From the NCBI RefSeq assembly GCF_000226875.1, contig NZ_JH164926.1:981468-990289 (forward strand): a DNA stretch of 8,822 nt, read 5' to 3'. This DNA comes from Neisseria shayeganii 871. Lineage in GTDB: Bacteria > Pseudomonadota > Gammaproteobacteria > Burkholderiales > Neisseriaceae. Positions 5,852 through 8,822 of this stretch are shown piece after piece; the first letter of the stretch is position 1, and each line of letters begins with the position of its first letter. Under the pieces are notes generated by a model that was not told the DNA's origin, did no database searches, and saw only the letters and a program-made list of their open reading frames with translations. Made by a program: the position numbers and the translations under genes.

Positions 5852-6955
5852 ATGTTGATTTTACAAGCCGAACGCGACACTCTGCTCAAACCGCTGCAAG
5901 CCGTGACCGGCATTGTCGAACGCAAACACACCCTGCCGATTCTGTCCAATGTGCTGATCGAGCGCAGCAACGGCCAAACCAACATTCTCGCCACCGATTT
6001 GGAAATTCAAATCCACACCCACGGCCCACACACCGATGCCGAAGATTTCCGCATCACCACCAATGCCAAAAAGCTGCAAGACATCCTGCGCGCTCTGCCC
6101 GAAGGCGCCATCGTGGCCTTGGATTGGGCGCAAAACCGCCTTACCCTTAAAGCCGGCAAATCCCGTTTTGCCTTACAAACCCTGCCGGCAGAAGACTTTC
6201 CCCTGATGAGCGTGGGCGAAGAAGTGGTCTCTGCCTTCACCCTGCCGCAGGAAACCTTCAAAAACATGCTCTCCCAAGTGCAGTACGCCATGGCCGTACA
6301 AGACATCCGCTACTACCTCAACGGTCTGTTGATGCAGGTAGAAGGCGACAGCCTGCGTCTGGTGGCCACCGACGGCCACCGCTTGGCGTACTCCGCCGCC
6401 GTGATTGATGCCAACCTGCCCAAGGCCGAAGTGATTCTGCCGCGCAAAACCGTGCTCGAGCTGTTTAAACTGCTCAACCGCCCCGCCGAGCCGGTTACCG
6501 TGGAACTGCTCAACAACCAAGTGCGCTTCCGTTGCAACGACACCGTTGTCGTCAGCAAAGTGGTGGACGGCAAATTCCCCGATTTCAACCGCGTGATTCC
6601 GCAAGACAACGACAAAATCTTCCAGCTTAGCCGAGCCGACCTGCTCGGCGCACTTGAGCGCGCCGCCATTTTGGCCAACGAAAAATTCCGCGGTGCCCGC
6701 CTGCAGCTGCGCCCCGGCCTGCTCAGCGTCTTGTGCAGCAACAACGAGCAGGAAGAAGCGCGCGAAGAATTGGAAATCGCCTATCAGGGCGGCGAATTGG
6801 AAGTCGGCTTCAACATCGGCTATCTGATGGACGTGCTGCGCAACGTGCATTCCGACGACATCCAGCTGGCCTTCGGCGACGCCAACCGCTCCACCCTGTT
6901 CACCATCCCCGACAACCCCGATTTCAAATACATCGTGATGCCGATGCGGATTTAA
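5852..6955 (+). CDS. dnaN: DNA polymerase III beta subunit (sliding clamp)
   Basis: A 367-residue beta clamp, the ring-shaped dimer that tethers DNA polymerase III to DNA and recruits other repair and replication proteins. Three clamp domains are present (about 1-120, 130-245, 250-367). Family landmarks are HTLPILSNVLIE (26-37), YYLNGLL (154-160), VATDGHRLA (171-179), VDGKFPDFNRVIP (238-250) and the C-terminal YIVMPMRI (360-367), which forms part of the partner-binding pocket. The ATG at 5852 has AAGGG at 7-nt spacing. Length is standard (E. coli 366). It lies 16 nt after dnaA in the classic dnaA-dnaN order and is followed by a DUS hairpin terminator rather than recF or gyrB. Confidence 0.98.
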   Translation: MLILQAERDTLLKPLQAVTGIVERKHTLPILSNVLIERSNGQTNILATDLEIQIHTHGPHTDAEDFRITTNAKKLQDILRALPEGAIVALDWAQNRLTLKAGKSRFALQTLPAEDFPLMSVGEEVVSAFTLPQETFKNMLSQVQYAMAVQDIRYYLNGLLMQVEGDSLRLVATDGHRLAYSAAVIDANLPKAEVILPRKTVLELFKLLNRPAEPVTVELLNNQVRFRCNDTVVVSKVVDGKFPDFNRVIPQDNDKIFQLSRADLLGALERAAILANEKFRGARLQLRPGLLSVLCSNNEQEEAREELEIAYQGGELEVGFNIGYLMDVLRNVHSDDIQLAFGDANRSTLFTIPDNPDFKYIVMPMRI

Positions 6956-6975
6956 TCCCCATCTCATTGTGTCAA

Positions 6976-7012
6976 CAGGCTACCTGAAAACGTAAACCGT
7001 TCAGGTAGCCTG
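6976..7012 (+). terminator. Inverted DUS pair ending dnaA-dnaN
   Basis: Exact DUS copies at 6977-6988 (plus) and 7000-7011 (minus) make a 13-bp stem, CAGGCTACCTGAA with its complement, around an 11-nt loop. AGAATTTT follows on the plus strand, giving a short T-run. It starts 20 nt past the dnaN stop and fits a terminator for the dnaA-dnaN transcript. Confidence 0.8.
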
Positions 7013-7050
7013 AGAATTTTGCCCCCACTGCGATGCCTTTCTACCCCAGG

Positions 7051-7219
7051 TGTATAGCCCCAGACATTAAGGGTTCGCTTCTCACTACCAAATGGAGGAT
7101 GCAGTATGGGACAAGTGCTTCATGCAAGCGCCACCACGACAGAGACAAGCCGTCGAGCAATACAATATAGTCAAGAGGGCCTGAGAACGCTGGCCAAGTG
7201 GAAAAATGCCCCTCGGTAG
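7051..7219 (+). mobile_element. Left-end remnant of an IS481-family insertion sequence
   Basis: The transposase N-terminus at 7106-7219 needs an upstream element end. TGTATAGCCCCAGACATTAA beginning at 7051 is the best candidate, because IS481-family ends usually begin with TGT, but I have no partner copy to confirm it. No matching right-hand repeat (such as GGGGCTATACA) is present in 7220-7260, so the rest of the element is gone. The exact left boundary is an estimate. Confidence 0.45.
7106..7219 (+). pseudogene. Truncated IS481-family transposase (N-terminal 37 codons)
   Basis: The frame opens MGQVLHASATTTETSRRAI and continues SQEGLRTLAKWKNAPR before a TAG at 7217. From memory, intact relatives begin MGQVLHGSATTT, have SQESLRALAKRYGINPKTV, then AKWKKR, which is the first helix-turn-helix of the transposase. 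Here LAK runs straight into WK: about 11 residues containing the recognition helix are missing, and the repeated Ala-Lys suggests a 33-nt in-frame deletion between short direct repeats. A strong GGAGG lies 7 nt before the ATG (7094-7098), so the stub may still be translated. The DDE catalytic domain (normally about 300 further residues) is absent. It cannot act as a transposase. The family call rests on the N-terminal motif only. Confidence 0.7.
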
Positions 7220-7257
7220 CCGCCTGCGCTTTGCCCTTTAAAAACAAGGAATCCGCC

Positions 7258-7698
7258 ATGACTGATTACCGCGCCCTGCTGCCGCTTTTCACCTGTCTGG
7301 GCCTGCTCGGTGCCTGCGCCGCCGCTCCGGAGCAGGTTGCCGAACCGGGCCTCAAAAGGGTTTGGATGGTCAGCGAATGGCCCGGCTTCACCCGCGAAAC
7401 GCTCACCGCCGCCCAAGCCCGCCTCGACTTGAGTGCCCTGCCACATGGCGGTGCCTACATGGGCTGCAACCGCCTGATGTTTCAGGTAGCCGACGTCCAT
7501 CCCCTGCGGGCAAGCGGCAGCTTGAACATCGGCCCCGTCGCCGCCACACGCATGCACTGCCCGGGCCGCATGGATTTGGAGCAGGCTTTCAGCCAGCACT
7601 TCCGCCGCTTCCAACACTACCGCTTAAGCGGCCACCGGCTGACCCTCGAAGATGCCGAAGGCAACACCATCCGCCTGATTGCCGAAGATTGGGACTAA
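7258..7698 (+). CDS. META/HslJ-like domain lipoprotein
   Basis: A 146-residue predicted lipoprotein. The N-terminus is hydrophobic and ends in the lipobox LGAC with the modified cysteine at residue 20, pointing to membrane anchoring after export. The rest fits the META (DUF306/HslJ) fold: a Trp near the start (W36), AAQARLDLS (51-59), YMGCNRLMFQV (67-77), GPVAATRMHC (92-101), an E-rich helix MDLEQAFSQHF (105-115), and YRLSGHRLTLEDAEGNTIRL (121-140). The spacing of the GCN and T-x-M-x-C blocks is the family hallmark; C70 and C101 may pair. The ATG at 7258 has AAGGAA at 6-nt spacing. It lies 38 nt after the IS481 remnant, with no clear own promoter, and ends in a DUS palindrome. HslJ proteins are linked to heat-shock and envelope stress; the role here is unknown. 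Confidence 0.8.
   Translation: MTDYRALLPLFTCLGLLGACAAAPEQVAEPGLKRVWMVSEWPGFTRETLTAAQARLDLSALPHGGAYMGCNRLMFQVADVHPLRASGSLNIGPVAATRMHCPGRMDLEQAFSQHFRRFQHYRLSGHRLTLEDAEGNTIRLIAEDWD
7481..7492 (-). repeat. Coding near-DUS (11/12) inside the lipoprotein gene
   Basis: TTCAGGTAGCCG matches the reverse-complement DUS except for the last base (G for T). It encodes Phe-Gln-Val-Ala at 75-78 of the META-type protein, in the frame TTT CAG GTA GCC. Together with the dnaA copy it is one of two DUS-like words inside genes in this window. Confidence 0.5.
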
Positions 7699-7753
7699 GC
7701 GGCCCTTTGATTGAAGCGGCCGGCCAGCGTCGCATCCGACGTATCCAAACGCC

Positions 7754-7790
7754 CGAACAGGCTACCTGAAACTTTCAGGTAGCCTGTTCG
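7754..7790 (+). terminator. Near-perfect 37-bp DUS palindrome after the lipoprotein gene
   Basis: Exact DUS copies at 7759-7770 (plus) and 7774-7785 (minus) lie in an 18-bp perfect inverted repeat (7754-7771 with 7773-7790) with a single central C. It sits 55 nt past the lipoprotein stop. It resembles the palindrome after yidC. There is no strong T-run on the plus strand (CCACAAACAA), so termination strength is uncertain, but it separates the lipoprotein from the next gene. Confidence 0.75.
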
Positions 7791-7864
7791 CCACAAACAA
7801 TTCAACAGATTTGCCTCATCTCAGCCATATCCATAAAATTTGACGCCAAAAATTACTTTTAATA

Positions 7865-7913
7865 GGCATTAAATTCTGAAAAATAGAATTAATAAGCACA
7901 TAATGCCATTATG
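7865..7913. promoter_or_regulatory. AT-rich nested inverted repeats upstream of the pheC-like gene
   Basis: Three inverted repeats overlap in this stretch. GGCATTA (7865-7871) matches TAATGCC (7901-7907). AATTCT (7872-7877), directly adjoining the first arm, matches AGAATT (7885-7890) around a 7-nt loop. CATAATG (7899-7905) matches CATTATG (7907-7913) around a single C. The first and third share bases, so they exclude each other. The block is far richer in A+T than its surroundings and ends 28 bp before a candidate -10. It could be an operator, a structured leader or a decayed small repeat element. Confidence 0.45.
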
Positions 7914-7941
7914 AAAGTTTTTAAAAGCTTAAACCCCGCGC

Positions 7942-7947
7942 TACAAT
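7942..7947 (+). promoter_or_regulatory. Candidate -10 of the pheC-like gene
   Basis: TACAAT (5/6 match) lies 31 nt upstream of the ATG at 7979. The hexamer 17 bp further upstream (TTTTAA, 7919-7924) is a weak -35. A TTGACG at 7840-7845 is a better -35 but has no good -10 at proper spacing. The A/T-rich DNA upstream could help polymerase binding. Confidence 0.4.
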
Positions 7948-7978
7948 GCCGCCCGTTTTCCCCTCTATCGAGCACATC

Positions 7979-8761
7979 ATGCTGAAACAAACCGCTATCG
8001 CCTTGCTGTTGGGCAGCCTCAGCCTGGCCGCCCACGCCCAAACACCCGCCGCTCCCGACACCCTAAACCGCGTCATGGAAAGCAAAACCCTGCGCGTCTG
8101 TTCCCCCGGCGACTACAAACCCTTCAGCTTCGACCACAACGGCCGTTTCGAAGGCGTGGATAACGACCTAATGGACGCCCTGGCCAAATCTTTGGGCGCA
8201 CGGGTGGAAATCGTCAAAACCAGCTGGCCTACCCTGATGAGCGACTTTACCTCGGGCAAATGCGACATCGGCGTTGGCGGCATTTCCATTACCCTGCCGC
8301 GCCAGCAACAGGCCCTGTTTACCGAACCCTATTTCACCAACGGCAAAACCCCGCTCGTGCGCTGCGCCGATGTGGGCAAATACCAAACCGTCGAGCAAAT
8401 CAACCGCCCCGAAGTGCGCATTGTGGCCAACCCCGGCGGCAGCAATGAAAACTTCGCCCGCACCGTGCTCACCCATGCCCGCCTGACCATGCATCCGGAA
8501 AACCTCACCATTTTCCAAGAGCTGATCGACGGCCGCGCCGACGTATTCGTGACCGAAGCTGCCGAAGCCATTGTAAAAAGCCACGAACACAAGGGCGTAC
8601 TTTGCGGCGTCAACCCCGACCGTCCCTTGCGCCCGGCGCAAAACGGCTGGCTGATTCCTGACCGCGACTTCCGCTTCAAAGCCTATGTCGACCAATTCCT
8701 GCACTTGGAAAAACTGTCCGGCAGCCTTGACCGCACCATCCGTCGCTGGCTGCCGCAATAA
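7979..8761 (+). CDS. pheC: Periplasmic cyclohexadienyl dehydratase-like protein (PheC-type, solute-binding fold)
   Basis: A 260-residue exported protein with a Sec signal peptide (1-20, ending AHA before Q21). The mature part has the solute-binding protein family 3 fold. It matches my memory of Pseudomonas aeruginosa PheC, which turns prephenate into phenylpyruvate (and arogenate into phenylalanine) in the periplasm, through most of its length: GDYKPFSF (44-51), TSWPTLMSDF (81-90), GGISITLPRQ (100-109), GKTPL (122-126), NPGGSNENFAR (151-161), TIFQELIDGRADV (177-189), YVDQFLHLEKLSG (236-248). TEAAEA (192-197) aligns with the TDAIEA segment that carries the reported catalytic Glu; E196 would be the equivalent. 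C129 and C209 align with a cysteine pair in PheC. No permease or ATPase gene adjoins it within the window, against an ordinary ABC transporter subunit. An amino-acid-binding protein remains the alternative. The ATG at 7979 was chosen because it starts the signal peptide; an ATG at 7946 overlaps the -10. Confidence 0.8.
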   Translation: MLKQTAIALLLGSLSLAAHAQTPAAPDTLNRVMESKTLRVCSPGDYKPFSFDHNGRFEGVDNDLMDALAKSLGARVEIVKTSWPTLMSDFTSGKCDIGVGGISITLPRQQQALFTEPYFTNGKTPLVRCADVGKYQTVEQINRPEVRIVANPGGSNENFARTVLTHARLTMHPENLTIFQELIDGRADVFVTEAAEAIVKSHEHKGVLCGVNPDRPLRPAQNGWLIPDRDFRFKAYVDQFLHLEKLSGSLDRTIRRWLPQ

Positions 8762-8766
8762 GCATC

Positions 8767-8783
8767 GGCAGGGGGCGCCTGCC
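8767..8783 (+). terminator. Weak hairpin after the pheC-like gene
   Basis: GGCAGG (8767-8772) and CCTGCC (8778-8783) form a 6-bp GC stem around GGGCG, 5 nt past the stop codon. No T-run follows, and an A-run (AAAAAAA) lies beyond the DUS. It may give partial termination or only mark the 3' end. Confidence 0.35.
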
Positions 8784-8784
8784 C

Positions 8785-8796
8785 AGGCTACCTGAA
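8785..8796 (+). repeat. Single DNA uptake sequence
   Basis: An exact AGGCTACCTGAA, the only exact DUS in the window without an inverted partner. The window ends 26 nt later, and the reverse copy is not found in those bases, so either the site is solitary or its partner lies outside. Confidence 0.85.
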
Positions 8797-8822
8797 CCAA
8801 AAAAATCCCGCACGGTAGATTC

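Noticed and set aside
6173..6967. 264-codon open frame antisense to dnaN
   Set aside because: It is a shadow of the dnaN codon pattern with no own start signal, and runs through the conserved clamp blocks.
7160..7171. TACAAT/TATAGT as a promoter for the lipoprotein gene
   Set aside because: It lies inside the transposase stub and no -35-like hexamer occurs at 16-18 bp upstream.

Overview
The window looks like chromosomal DNA from an Eikenella species (Neisseriaceae, Betaproteobacteria). The strongest marker is the 12-mer AGGCTACCTGAA, which I know as the Eikenella dialect of the Neisseriaceae DNA uptake sequence (DUS). It occurs as 11 exact copies on the two strands, plus three 11/12 variants. 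Ten of the exact copies form five inverted pairs between genes. The GC-rich codon usage and the protein families fit this assignment. The species is an inference from the DUS dialect, not a database result.

Layout. Positions 1-378 hold no gene. They contain a MITE-like element of about 181 bp (55-235) with IS1106/IS5-type ends, a rho-independent terminator and a DUS hairpin. Positions 379-4027 form a leftward block on the minus strand. In transcription order it is rpmH (ribosomal protein bL34), rnpA (RNase P protein), yidD, yidC (inner-membrane insertase) and ppk2 (polyphosphate kinase 2). A consensus-grade sigma-70 promoter drives rpmH. The rpmH/rnpA junction has a 2-nt gap with a GTG start, and rnpA/yidD overlap by 8 nt. 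The 171-bp yidD-yidC gap holds three hairpins. Positions 4028-4218 are a divergent intergenic region with the rpmH promoter and a -10-like element for dnaA. dnaA and dnaN follow rightward, 16 nt apart.

Downstream of dnaN (6956-7257) there is a DUS terminator and then a truncated IS481-family transposase whose N-terminus is still readable. Next come a small META/HslJ-type lipoprotein (7258-7698), a near-perfect DUS palindrome, an AT-rich segment with nested inverted repeats (7865-7913), and a secreted cyclohexadienyl dehydratase-like protein (7979-8761). The window ends shortly after a single DUS.

How the genes fit together. The core is the conserved rnpA-rpmH-dnaA-dnaN neighbourhood found near many bacterial origins: replication initiation and the sliding clamp on one arm, and tRNA processing, ribosome assembly and membrane protein insertion on the other. 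ppk2 is a separate unit behind the yidC terminator. The right-hand third (IS remnant, lipoprotein, PheC-like enzyme) is more accessory in character. I did not find an unmistakable new system. The items most worth a second look are the yidD-yidC leader structures, the AT-rich nested inverted repeats before the pheC-like gene, the periplasmic dehydratase itself, the IS481 deletion derivative and the IS1106-type MITE.
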